Positions 1-8,193 of a stretch of 64,000 nucleotides of DNA are shown here, piece by piece. Position 1 is the first letter of the stretch; each line of letters begins with the position of its first letter. Both the position numbers and the translations under genes were made by a program. The stretch comes from Fibrella aestuarina BUZ 2. GTDB lineage: Bacteria; Bacteroidota; Bacteroidia; Cytophagales; Spirosomataceae. The notes under the pieces are model-generated. The model was given only the letters and a program-made list of their open reading frames with translations. It ran no database searches and was not told the origin of the DNA. The stretch covers positions 5,486,555 to 5,550,554 of the forward strand of contig NC_020054.1 of the NCBI RefSeq assembly GCF_000331105.1. Direction: 5' to 3'.

Positions 1-2450
1 GGCCTACCGAAATCACGCTGACCCAGTCTGTCTTCGCCAACACGGCCAACCTGCCTACGTACCAGAACGACTATGTTGGGGGATTCCAGCAGAACCTGGG
101 GTACTTCTTCAGCAACTTCGGCCCCACCCTCGCCGAAGCCGCCGCCTACCCGTCGCAGAATACCAACACGGCATTGACCAATCACCCGTATGCGTTTCTG
201 ACCAATGCGGCGCTGCGGTCGGCGATGGCCCCGTACGTGGCGTCGGTAAGTCCGTATAAAATGCAGGTCTTCCCCGACAACGTGAAGGACTTTTTCCGAA
301 CCGGGCTTATCTCCAACAGCTCGATCAATCTGTCGGGCGGCAGTGAGCGAGTTGGCTATAACCTCTCGGTGGGCTATAATAACGAACAGGGGTATATCCC
401 CGAAAACGGCCTGAAACGCCTCAACATCGGGGCGGGCATCCGGGCGCAGTTGACCAAAAAGCTGAGCATCAGCACCTCATTCAACTACGCCAACACGGAC
501 CAGTATTCGCCGCCACTCAATGCAGGGCAGGGTAACAACTCGCTGGGCGGTTTCCCATCGGTGCTAGCCAACGTGTTGTTCACACCCCGGCAGGTCGATC
601 TGATGAACTGGCCGTATGAAAACCCGGTCGACGGCGGCACGGTGTATTTCCGCTCCGGCAACGACATTCCGAACCCGCGCTGGATTCTGGCCAATTATAA
701 AACGACGGGTGTGGTCAACCGCTTCTTTACCACGACCAACCTGACGTATGACATCGCCCGGGATCTGGTGCTGCTGTATAAGGTGGGCCTCGATACCTAC
801 ACCGAAAACCAGGAGTATAAATTCAACAAGGGTGGGGTCGACTTCGTCAATGGGTTTTACAACACCTACGACATCAAGAACACGATCTGGGATAACAGCG
901 TGATTCTGTCTTACACCAAACCCCTGGCCGACCGCTTCACGCTCTCGGGCCGGATCGGTGGTAACATGCGTAACGACCGGTCTGGTTCTATCTTCGTAAC
1001 GAGCCAGAATCAGCTGGCCCGCAACCTGTTCCGCCACAGCAATTTCATCGACAACGTGGCGTCGAACGGCGAAGTCGAGCAGACGCGCATCGGGGTATTT
1101 GGCGAACTCACGGCCGACATCAACGATTACCTGTTTCTGAACCTGGCCGCCCGCAACGACTGGACCTCGACGGTAGAAATCGCCAACCGCCAGATCTTTT
1201 ACCCCTCGGCCAGTGTCTCGTTTGTACCCACGTCGGCCATCAGCAGTCTACAGGGCAACAGCGTGCTCAGCTTCCTGAAAGTCCGGGCGGGCATCGGTAC
1301 GTCGGCGGGCTTTCCCAACCCGTACAGCACGCGTAACGTCTTGAATCAGAGCGCCAGAGGCTGGCTCAACTCGTCGGGCGCTACCGTGCAGACCCACTCG
1401 GTCGACAACACCCTGGGCAACCCGAACCTGAAGCCCGAGTTACATACCGAGATCGAACTGGGCCTTGAAGGGCGCCTGTTCAATAACCGGCTTAGCTTCG
1501 ACATCACGGGCTACCAGCGCACTACCCGCGACCTGATTACCCGCACCCCCCTCGACGCCTCGACGGGCTACACCGCCACGACGATTAACATCGGCAAAAT
1601 CCGCAACGAGGGGATCGAAGTGAGCCTGTCGGGCACCGCCATCAAGCGCAATGGTTTCTCGTGGGACGTGACCGGCGTGTTCTCGCGCAACGTACCCAAG
1701 GTGCTTGATCTGGGTGGTACGCTTCAGGAAGTGCAGATCGCGGGCTTTGGGGGCACGCTGGGCAACTACGCCGTGGTTGGGCAGCCCTTTAACGTCATTA
1801 AAGGCACGGGTTTCCGGCGCAACGACCAGGGCCAATACCTCATCGACGGGCAGGGGTATCTGCTGGCTACGACCTCGCCGGTGGTACTGGGTAATCCCAA
1901 CCCGGCGTTCACGTCGAGCCTGATCAACGAATTCCGCTACAAAAACTTCTCGCTTAACGTAATGATCGCGTACCGGCATGGCGGGGTTATGTACTCGTCG
2001 ACGGCGGGTGCCCTGCTGGGTCGCGGTCTGGTCAACACGGCCAACGGCAATCTGGGTGGCAACGACCGGTCACAGACGATCGTCCTGCCCGGCGTGAAAA
2101 ACTCCGACGGCACCCCCAACGACATTCAGGTTACGGCGTCGGACTTCTACTTTAACAACTACTACTTCTTCGGCGACGAGGGTCGCATGTTCGACGGGTC
2201 GACGATCCGGTTGCAGGAAGTATCGCTGTCGTATCAGCTGCCCAAAACGCTGCTGAGCAAGATGGCGATCAAGGGTGCCTCGCTCACCTTCTTCGGCAAC
2301 AACCTCTGGTACCGGGCGCTGTATTTCCCCAAAGAACTCAACTTCGACACCGATAACCTCGGGCTGGGTGTAGGCACGGGCATCGGCTTCGAATTCCTGA
2401 CGGGCCCCAGCGCCCGGCGTCTGGGCGGCACGCTAAAGATTACCTTCTAA
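1..2450 (+). CDS. SusC/RagA-family TonB-linked outer membrane protein (5' end outside window)
   Basis: The reading frame is open from the first base, so this is the C-terminal part (over 800 residues) of a TonB-dependent transporter of the SusC/RagA type. The visible part is beta-barrel: alternating aromatic and polar strands, Asn/Gly-rich loops, and a terminal strand ending LGGTLKITF, typical of SusC C-termini. The N-terminal carboxypeptidase-like and plug domains lie upstream of the window. SusC proteins form the barrel through which a SusD-capped glycan or peptide is imported with TonB energy. The SusD partner follows after 73 nt and a third lipoprotein after that, so this is the first gene of a three-gene uptake unit. 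The substrate cannot be told from the sequence. Confidence 0.93.
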   Translation, partial: PTEITLTQSVFANTANLPTYQNDYVGGFQQNLGYFFSNFGPTLAEAAAYPSQNTNTALTNHPYAFLTNAALRSAMAPYVASVSPYKMQVFPDNVKDFFRTGLISNSSINLSGGSERVGYNLSVGYNNEQGYIPENGLKRLNIGAGIRAQLTKKLSISTSFNYANTDQYSPPLNAGQGNNSLGGFPSVLANVLFTPRQVDLMNWPYENPVDGGTVYFRSGNDIPNPRWILANYKTTGVVNRFFTTTNLTYDIARDLVLLYKVGLDTYTENQEYKFNKGGVDFVNGFYNTYDIKNTIWDNSVILSYTKPLADRFTLSGRIGGNMRNDRSGSIFVTSQNQLARNLFRHSNFIDNVASNGEVEQTRIGVFGELTADINDYLFLNLAARNDWTSTVEIANRQIFYPSASVSFVPTSAISSLQGNSVLSFLKVRAGIGTSAGFPNPYSTRNVLNQSARGWLNSSGATVQTHSVDNTLGNPNLKPELHTEIELGLEGRLFNNRLSFDITGYQRTTRDLITRTPLDASTGYTATTINIGKIRNEGIEVSLSGTAIKRNGFSWDVTGVFSRNVPKVLDLGGTLQEVQIAGFGGTLGNYAVVGQPFNVIKGTGFRRNDQGQYLIDGQGYLLATTSPVVLGNPNPAFTSSLINEFRYKNFSLNVMIAYRHGGVMYSSTAGALLGRGLVNTANGNLGGNDRSQTIVLPGVKNSDGTPNDIQVTASDFYFNNYYFFGDEGRMFDGSTIRLQEVSLSYQLPKTLLSKMAIKGASLTFFGNNLWYRALYFPKELNFDTDNLGLGVGTGIGFEFLTGPSARRLGGTLKITF

Positions 2451-2523
2451 CCATAAGGCAAAACGAGGCGCCGGTGCCAACGCCCGCGCGCATTCACATT
2501 CCTTATTTCAAAAGCTGACGATA

Positions 2524-4170
2524 ATGATCAAGAAGTTAAGCGCCTTACTACTCCTGCTGTGTGTGGGTGCGGTCAGTTCCTGCAAGCTGGATTTGCTCGA
2601 CAATCCGAATGCCGTAACGACCAACAACACCGACATCAATTACCTGCTCAACTCGATTGAGCTAAGCTACCGGACGCACTTCAACCAGATGAGCGATCCG
2701 GGGATGCGCCTGACGCGCATGCTGAACCAGGGAGCGGCCATTTATGACAACGCCGTGTCGCCCGGTAACTTCGACGGAGCCTGGGAAACCGCCTACGCCG
2801 GCCTGATGACCGACGTGAAGACGCTGATTCCGCTGGCTGAATCGAGCGAGTTGTTTGTGCACGCCGGTATTGCCCGTACGTTGCGGGCCTCGGTGCTGCT
2901 CAATCTGGTGGATGGGTTCGGCGACGTACCTTATTCGCAGGCCATCGACGCCGCCAATTTCAACCCGGCCGTCGACCCCGCGCAGAGCATTTATGAAGCG
3001 GCCCTCGCCGAACTCGACAAGGCCATTGCCAACTTCGCGGCTACGTCGAAATCGGGCGCGACCAGCGACCTGATCTACGGTGGCAACGCCGACAGCTGGA
3101 CCCGGGTGGCCAATTCGCTCAAGCTGAAGGCGTACCTCAATCGGCGCCTGATCGATAAAGCCGGCGCTACCACGGCCATCAACGCCCTGATCGCCGGGAA
3201 CAAACTGATCTCGACCGCCACTCAGAACTTTGCGTTCAAATTTGGCTCGAACCTGACCAACCCCGATACGCGCCACCCGCGCTATGCCGGCCAATACTCC
3301 CCCACCGGCGGCGGCGACTACCAGTCGAATTCCTACATGGGTACGTTGTATTCGTCGAAGGGCTTCCAGGACCCCCGCATGCGCTATTACTTTTACCGGC
3401 AAACGGTGAAAAACCCGACCGACGTGAACGCGTTGCGCTGCATCACCAACTCGAAACCCGCCCACTACACCGATGCCGACGTGTTCTGTCTGCCTACCAA
3501 CGTGGGGTACTGGGGCCGCGATCACCTCAACAACGAGGGCATTCCACCCGATGGCCTGCTCCGCACGGCCTGGGGCGTTTATCCGGCGGGCGGCCTGTAT
3601 GACAATGACGCAGGCGTGCCGGTTTCGCTGGGAGCCGGAGCCGGTGGCGCGGGCCTTCACCCCATCCTTATGCGCTCGTTTGTTGATTTCATGCTGGCCG
3701 AATCGGCCCTGACGCTGGGTACCAACGGCGTGGCCAAAGACCTGCTCAAGTCAGCGATTGAAAAGTCGATGGCCGACGTACGGGCGATGGCACTGGGGAC
3801 GATCGAAAGCGGGAAGATCAGCACCTACGAAGCCGCCAACAACGTCGTGTGGGCCGATCAGGTGACCAAGTACGTGACGAAAGTCCTAGCCGATTACGAC
3901 GCTGCCGCAACCACTGACGCCAAGCTGAACATTATTGCGACGGAATACTGGCTGGCGCTGTATGGCAACGGCATCGAGTCATACAACCTGTACCGCCGCA
4001 CGGGCAAGCCGTCGAATCAGCAACCGGCGCTCGACGCGAGCCCCGGCTCGTTCCCCCGGTCCTACTACTACCCGTCGACCTACATCATCCGGAATGCCAA
4101 TGCGAAGCAGAAAGCAAGCCTGACGGTGCCCGTCTTCTGGGACAATAACGCCGCCGGCATCCTCAAATAA
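2524..4170 (+). CDS. SusD/RagB-like nutrient-binding outer membrane lipoprotein
   Basis: This 548-residue protein begins with a lipoprotein signal: a Lys-Lys start, a Leu-rich core and a lipobox ending at Cys20 (VSSC). The next residues (LDLLDNPN) are the usual start of the mature protein in the SusD-like group often annotated SusD/RagB nutrient-binding lipoprotein. Helical TPR-like segments follow (for example ARTLRASVLLNLVDGFGDVP, about residues 117-136), as does the C-terminal region with YRRTGKPSNQQP. It should sit on the cell surface as the lid over the SusC barrel encoded just upstream. It is the subfamily often paired with peptide or mixed substrates rather than classical starch SusD, but I infer that only from general appearance. 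Confidence 0.92.
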   Translation: MIKKLSALLLLLCVGAVSSCKLDLLDNPNAVTTNNTDINYLLNSIELSYRTHFNQMSDPGMRLTRMLNQGAAIYDNAVSPGNFDGAWETAYAGLMTDVKTLIPLAESSELFVHAGIARTLRASVLLNLVDGFGDVPYSQAIDAANFNPAVDPAQSIYEAALAELDKAIANFAATSKSGATSDLIYGGNADSWTRVANSLKLKAYLNRRLIDKAGATTAINALIAGNKLISTATQNFAFKFGSNLTNPDTRHPRYAGQYSPTGGGDYQSNSYMGTLYSSKGFQDPRMRYYFYRQTVKNPTDVNALRCITNSKPAHYTDADVFCLPTNVGYWGRDHLNNEGIPPDGLLRTAWGVYPAGGLYDNDAGVPVSLGAGAGGAGLHPILMRSFVDFMLAESALTLGTNGVAKDLLKSAIEKSMADVRAMALGTIESGKISTYEAANNVVWADQVTKYVTKVLADYDAAATTDAKLNIIATEYWLALYGNGIESYNLYRRTGKPSNQQPALDASPGSFPRSYYYPSTYIIRNANAKQKASLTVPVFWDNNAAGILK

Positions 4171-4221
4171 GCAGCCGGTTTCTGTTGTAAACGCATCAAT
4201 TCCCACAAAACGTAAGTTGTG

Positions 4222-4788
4222 ATGAAACAGTATCTAATGCTGGCGCTGCTGGGTATGGGCTCGCTAAGCTGCAAAACAGACATGGTCAGCCGGATCGAAC
4301 CGGCCGACATCGAGAACGGGGGCTACATCCGCACCGTGACACCTTACCCCGTTGGCAATTCCACGTTCAGCGTGAGCAAAGCCAATTTGGGCGGCACCAA
4401 AATGGAGTTTGTGGCCGAGGCCGTCACGCCCAACCAGGGTGCGTTGTTTGCCACCTACGACCTGACAATCAGGTTTGTGGATGCGACGCCCGCCAACGGC
4501 ACGACGCCCTCAACGACGGTAGCCCTGAAGTCGATTCCGGCATCGGCCTTCACGAAAGATGCCACGACCGGCTACCCACGCGCCACCATTGCGGTGACGG
4601 GTACCGAGGCCCTGACAGCCACCAAACTGACCGCCGCCGACATCACCAACGGCGACCGCTTCGAGGTCAACGGCACCATGAAGCTGACCAACGGTAAAAC
4701 GTTTACGGCGGCCAATACGGGCGCCAATATCACCGGTGGTGCCTTCTACAGCTCGCCCTTCTTCTACCGGATTAACGTCGTGAATTAG
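4222..4788 (+). CDS. small surface lipoprotein of the SusCD unit, function unknown
   Basis: This is a 188-residue protein with a lipobox ending at Cys17 (MGSLSC). The ATG at 4222 is preferred over a GTG three bases upstream. The mature part is rich in Thr, Ala, Val and Asn with alternating hydrophobic residues, which suggests a small all-beta, immunoglobulin-like domain. It lies 51 nt after the SusD gene and is followed by a strong terminator, so it is probably the last gene of the SusC-SusD operon. Such third lipoproteins are common in Bacteroidota uptake loci and often act as extra surface binding proteins. I recognise no specific family, and the substrate is unknown. Confidence 0.72.
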   Translation: MKQYLMLALLGMGSLSCKTDMVSRIEPADIENGGYIRTVTPYPVGNSTFSVSKANLGGTKMEFVAEAVTPNQGALFATYDLTIRFVDATPANGTTPSTTVALKSIPASAFTKDATTGYPRATIAVTGTEALTATKLTAADITNGDRFEVNGTMKLTNGKTFTAANTGANITGGAFYSSPFFYRINVVN

Positions 4789-4816
4789 TAGCGATAGTTG
4801 CCATTCGTCAAAGCGT

Positions 4817-4865
4817 AAAAACGGCCGACCTGCACACGAAAACGTAGCAAGTCGGCCGTTTTTTA
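4817..4865. terminator. bidirectional intrinsic terminator between convergent genes
   Basis: Perfect arms AAAACGGCCGAC / GTCGGCCGTTTT surround a loop of about 21 nt. There is an A-run on the left and a T-run on the right, so the hairpin can end both the SusCD operon and the convergent DUF808 gene. Confidence 0.85.
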
Positions 4866-4926
4866 TGACTCAGGTGCGGTTCGGGCGTACGTACCCGCTG
4901 TCAAGCGGTTTCGTAGCGCGGTTTCC

Positions 4927-5853
4927 TTACAGGGTACGTTCGCTCTTATCGACGGTATTGGCCGATTGTTCGTCTGGTAGCGCTGGGTGGGGTGTCCGCC
5001 GAACTTTCTGGAATAAGGCCAGTACTCCGACGATGATCAAGCCGACAGCCAGACCAATGGCAAACTCTTTGAGCGACGCAGGTACGTTCGGAAGAAGCTC
5101 GTGCAGGTAATGTATGTTATGCACGAATATGCCACCGGCTACCAGCAAAAGGGCCAACGTACCTACCACGCCCAAAACCCGAATGACGACGGGCAGCGCA
5201 CCCACCAGCCCGCGACCAATCGTCGACAAGAGGCTGTTCTCCGCCGACCCCTTCATTAGCCTATAGCCGGCATCGTCCATTCGGACAATCAGCGCGACAA
5301 AGCCATAGACCCCGACCGTGGCCAACAGCGCCACGACCGACACGGTCACAATCTGTACCGACAGCTCTTCTTCGGCCACAGCCCCCAGCGCGATGATGAC
5401 AATTTCCACCGACAGGATGAAATCGGTCGTAATGGCCGATTTTACTTTATCCTTCTCCTCACCGGAGGCTGGCTTTTCCGCCTGAGCCGGGGCGGCCGCG
5501 TGCGGTTTCTTACCCACTCGTTCAGCCAGGAAATGGACGATCTTTTCGGCCCCTTCATACGCCAGATAACAGCCCCCAGCCAGCAGAATCCAGGTAATAG
5601 CAGCGGGGAGAAACGCATTGAGCAGCAGCGCAACGGGCACGATGATCAGCTTGTTGACGAATGATCCTTTGGTGATTGACCAAAGGATGGGCAGTTCCCG
5701 GTCGGCCAGAAAGCCCGTTGCTTTCTCGGCATTTACGGCCAGATCATCGCCCAAGATACCGGCGGTTTTGCGCGTGGCTACTTTTGTTGCCAGCGCAACA
5801 TCATCCATTAAAGCCGCTATATCATCTAAGACGGCGAATACTCCCGATGGCAT
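4927..5853 (-). CDS. DUF808 family (YedI-like) inner membrane protein
   Basis: This 308-residue protein starts MPSGVFAVLDDIAALMDDVA, which is characteristic of the DUF808 family (E. coli YedI). A conserved block follows (residues about 17-75) with KTAGILGDDLAVNAEKA and RELPILWSITKGS. Several membrane segments are visible: about 70-100 (IIVPVALLLNAFLPAAITWILLAGG), then in the range 140-210 and 225-290. An Ala/Lys-rich cytoplasmic linker lies near residue 110-135. The molecular function of the family is unknown and a transport role has only been guessed. It is monocistronic, convergent with the SusCD unit, and ends just after the shared terminator. Confidence 0.9.
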   Translation of the reverse strand: MPSGVFAVLDDIAALMDDVALATKVATRKTAGILGDDLAVNAEKATGFLADRELPILWSITKGSFVNKLIIVPVALLLNAFLPAAITWILLAGGCYLAYEGAEKIVHFLAERVGKKPHAAAPAQAEKPASGEEKDKVKSAITTDFILSVEIVIIALGAVAEEELSVQIVTVSVVALLATVGVYGFVALIVRMDDAGYRLMKGSAENSLLSTIGRGLVGALPVVIRVLGVVGTLALLLVAGGIFVHNIHYLHELLPNVPASLKEFAIGLAVGLIIVGVLALFQKVRRTPHPALPDEQSANTVDKSERTL

Positions 5854-6367
5854 TTTTATTTCGTTTTAACTCGTAAAATACGCTCAAGCCAGCAACAAAC
5901 CGCCCCTGTTCCCGAGGCAAATCGCCACATAGTGAAGTGAGTCTGTGTATGAATGGCTTAGCAAGGACCATTAACGACTAGCTTGACGTACGCTCGTCCC
6001 TACGCCTTTTTGGAAACATCCACTCTTCCTGGCTCTATCTGGTACAACACAAAAAAAGCACTCACGGTTAACGGTGAATGCTTGCGCTATCAGTCTATAT
6101 TTCTGGTAATGGAGATTCCCACTCATTTGTTGCTAGATGAAACAATCTCGGGCATTCCGCGCGCCACCACAGAAGCGGACGAGTAGGCTGGATAGCCCTA
6201 ACGAAGCTTAATCTATGCCCGGAGCGGCCAGGCGATATCGTCCGTCTGCTCTGCAAAATCAGGTAGTGGTGGACTAGATAAGTGGTATGCGCGCGACGGA
6301 TTTATTAGTTGGCGAAAGGAGCCGTAGGCAGTTTTTGACCAACAGGCGGCCTACACACCGACTAGCA
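5854..6367. other. gene-poor stretch between DUF808 gene and release-factor-like ORF
   Basis: I see no convincing gene here. A 67-codon plus-strand frame at 5983-6186 is open but its composition is unlike the neighbours and it runs through a terminator-like palindrome at 6057-6082. A 16-nt stretch in this region (6051-6066) recurs exactly at 6759-6774 beside tRNA-Asn. Confidence 0.5.
6051..6082 (-). terminator. minus-strand intrinsic terminator
   Basis: Read on the minus strand, AGCATTCACCG and a GTGAGTGCT arm form a stem of about 14 bp with two mismatches, followed by seven Ts. It may end transcription of the small ORF at 6368-6658. It resembles the terminator of the nearby tRNA-Asn. Confidence 0.6.
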
Positions 6368-6658
6368 TCAATAACCAGGTAGCCGCAAAAAGGCGATGAC
6401 CTTCTGTTCTAACTCAGCCCATAATTGAGCCTCCAACACCTTACGTCGCTTAATCAGCTCCTGCCGACTATAGTGGCCCTGCGGCACCTCTGCCGACACA
6501 ACTATGCCCGTCGGTTTATGCAACAGCTCCACGCGGGCCGCAGTCAAACCAGTAGCGCGGGAAGTCCTAGTCATTCGACCGCCCCTACCCCCACCAGACG
6601 TACTTCCAAACTCAGACTCCGCTACGTCGGAGGGGTTCAAGCTAAACTTAGACTTCAT
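6368..6658 (-). CDS. small protein resembling the RF-1 (class I release factor) domain, without GGQ
   Basis: I start this frame at the internal ATG at 6658 (96 residues), because the extension to 6769 is Cys-rich and runs through the tRNA terminator. The stretch ARVELLHKPTGIVVSAEV (about residues 42-59) strongly recalls the ITHxPTGIVV strand of class I release factors and ribosome-rescue factors. It is followed by a basic helix (RQELIKRRKVLEAQLWAELE) where the family has its SQxxNxxxAxxxL helix. Upstream, GGGRGGRMTRTSRA sits where GAGGQHVN is expected, so the catalytic Gln would be Arg. The likeness is by eye only. It could be a degenerate rescue factor, a ribosome-associated paralog or a chance resemblance. 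Confidence 0.5.
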   Translation of the reverse strand: MKSKFSLNPSDVAESEFGSTSGGGRGGRMTRTSRATGLTAARVELLHKPTGIVVSAEVPQGHYSRQELIKRRKVLEAQLWAELEQKVIAFLRLPGY

Positions 6659-6756
6659 AACCAGTACTTTCTTATTCCTCGCGCGCAGACTGCCGTCACG
6701 GTAGCACTCCTCAGTTAATAAGCAACAAATGCATTGCACGTCACATTGCACAAAGC

Positions 6757-6790
6757 ATAAAAAAAGCACTCACGATTTAACGTAAGTGCT
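6757..6790 (-). terminator. terminator downstream of tRNA-Asn
   Basis: On the minus strand a 10-bp stem (AGCACTTACG / CGTGAGTGCT, one mismatch) with a 6-nt loop is followed by seven Ts, directly downstream of the tRNA gene. Confidence 0.8.
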
Positions 6791-6802
6791 TGATACTTAA
6801 TG

Positions 6803-6876
6803 CTCCCGAAGCTGGGCTCGAACCAGCGACCCTCTGATTAACAGTCAGATGCTCTAACCGGCTGAGCTATTCGGGA
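6803..6876 (-). tRNA. tRNA-Asn (GTT)
   Basis: Read on the minus strand, a 74-nt tRNA can be folded. The acceptor stem is TCCCGAA/TTCGGGA with discriminator G. It has a D-arm with AGCTCAGCCGGTTAGAGC, an anticodon stem TCTGA/TCAGA with loop CTGTTAA (anticodon GTT), and a T-arm with GGTTCGAGCC. The CCA end is not encoded. It is the only tRNA in the window. Confidence 0.96.
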
Positions 6877-7052
6877 TTGTGCCGGACGACCTACCGTTGC
6901 GGTGAAATCGTGGTGCAAAAGTAGGGCGTAGAATGGCCCAGCGCAAGTGTTTGGCCTAAAAAAATGTCATTGATCGGCTCACCTCGGCGGGTCGGTCGTC
7001 AGAACTCGGTGACAACCAATCACTAATGCGCCCCGATCAATGCCAAAAATTT

Positions 7053-7379
7053 TTACCGCGGACCGAAGGTCGTCGGGCCACCGAAGGCATCGGGGCGGTG
7101 ATTGGGCACCTGCTGCAGGATCAGTTCCTTCACGCGCCGGGCGTCGCCCTTGGTGAAGTTATTGATGATGATCTCGGGCCGGGCGCGGGGGATCACGCGG
7201 ATGGTCGCGAAAAACAGACCGTTGTCGATCTCAACGCCCGAGATGTCGGAGTAGAACACGAAGTTGTCGGTACCGCCGATAAGCTTCTTCACCCGGAAGG
7301 TGACGCCTTTGTCGTTGAATTCGATCACGTCGCGCCGGATCGGATCTTTAAAACTGCTGCTGGAGAATCGTTCGTTCAT
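7053..7379 (-). CDS. small PH-like domain protein, function unknown
   Basis: This 108-residue protein has no signal peptide or membrane segment. Its pattern is a run of short beta strands (VIEFNDKGVTFRV, NFVFYSDISGVEID, FATIRVIPRARPEIIINNF) closed by a helix with KGDARRVKELILQQV. That is the layout of bacterial PH-like (bPH) domains. A disordered tail follows (HRPDAFGGPTTFGPR). It lies downstream of rsmG on the same strand, separated only by a hairpin of about 70 nt. I cannot assign a role, and the fold call is based on pattern alone. Confidence 0.65.
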   Translation of the reverse strand: MNERFSSSSFKDPIRRDVIEFNDKGVTFRVKKLIGGTDNFVFYSDISGVEIDNGLFFATIRVIPRARPEIIINNFTKGDARRVKELILQQVPNHRPDAFGGPTTFGPR

Positions 7380-7395
7380 AATTGTCTTTCCGTTA

Positions 7396-7465
7396 TCTGT
7401 TCACGGTCTTGTGTTGGCTGCCGCCGGATTAGGCTTGCGCCTGCCAACAGCAAACCGTGAACAGA
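7396..7465. repeat. long intergenic inverted repeat (rsmG / PH-like gene)
   Basis: Outer arms TCTGTTCACGGT (7396-7407) and ACCGTGAACAGA (7454-7465) match perfectly. An inner perfect stem TGTTGGC/GCCAACA (7412-7418, 7443-7449) encloses a loop containing GGATTAGG. The element fills most of the 90-nt spacer. Confidence 0.85.
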
Positions 7466-7469
7466 CAAC

Positions 7470-8090
7470 CTACTTTTTAATGTGTAGTACTTTCTTGGTT
7501 TCGAAAAACTCACCGGCAAAATAGTCGGCGAGGTTGTAAATCTTCGTTTTTTCGGGAATTTCGGCGATTTCCTCGGCGAGGTCGCCGCCCTTGAGGTATA
7601 AAACACCGTTGGGCAAGTGGTTGTTGCCGCGCTTGGTGATCTTGTAACGTACCCAGCCCATAAACGGCTGCAAGCGCGTTACGGCCCGGCTCACCACAAA
7701 ATCGTAGGTCTCGCTCAGGTGCTCCACGCGCACCTGCTCCGCCCGCACGTTGGTGAGGCCCAGCGCGCCGGCCACTTCCTTCACCACCGTGATTTTCTTG
7801 CCGATGCTATCGACCAGGTGAAACTTAGCCATCGGAAACAGAATCGCGAGCGGAATACCCGGAAAGCCGCCGCCCGTGCCTACGTCGAGGATTTCGGTGC
7901 CGGGCTTGAATTGGATCACTTTGGCAATGCCCAGCGAATGCAACACGTGTTTTTCGTACAACGCGTCGATGTCCTGCCGCGAAATCACGTTGATTTTCGC
8001 GTTCCAGTCGCGGTAGAGCCCATCCAGCGCCGCAAACTGCGCCCGCTGCTCATCCGTGAGGTTGGGAAAGTAAGAAAGGAGTTGTTCCAT
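7470..8090 (-). CDS. rsmG: 16S rRNA (guanine-527-N7)-methyltransferase RsmG
   Basis: The 206-residue protein carries the RsmG core. An N-terminal helix with LDGLYRDWNAKINVISRQD leads into EKHVLHSLGIAKV (about 46-58), then the SAM-binding glycine motif ILDVGTGGGFPGIPLAILFP (about 68-87), then HLVDSIGKKI and VSRAVTRL. It uses SAM to methylate N7 of G527 in 16S rRNA, the streptomycin-site guanosine. I use the ATG at 8090. The frame continues upstream to 8366, but that extension is composed of the intergenic inverted repeat and overlaps the next gene. Length is normal for the family. It probably shares a transcript with the PH-like gene downstream. Confidence 0.96.
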   Translation of the reverse strand: MEQLLSYFPNLTDEQRAQFAALDGLYRDWNAKINVISRQDIDALYEKHVLHSLGIAKVIQFKPGTEILDVGTGGGFPGIPLAILFPMAKFHLVDSIGKKITVVKEVAGALGLTNVRAEQVRVEHLSETYDFVVSRAVTRLQPFMGWVRYKITKRGNNHLPNGVLYLKGGDLAEEIAEIPEKTKIYNLADYFAGEFFETKKVLHIKK

Positions 8091-8185
8091 GAATAATGTA
8101 CAATGCACGATGTACAATGATTTGGTTAATGAACAGAGTCCGGGAGCGGAGCCATTGTACATTATACATCGTACATTGTTCATTC
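8091..8185. repeat. intergenic inverted repeat, ATG/CAT-word family (copy 1)
   Basis: The left arm 8091-8119 and right arm 8153-8185 are imperfect complements built of words such as TGTACAATG and GAATAATG. The repeat begins one base after the rsmG start codon and ends 8 nt before the stop of the glycosyltransferase gene. Related arms recur near 14821, 20078 and 47467. Confidence 0.85.
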
Positions 8186-8193
8186 TATCTATA

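Noticed and set aside
5983..6186. A 67-codon plus-strand frame in the gap after the DUF808 gene
   Set aside because: It runs through a terminator palindrome and has no recognisable feature.
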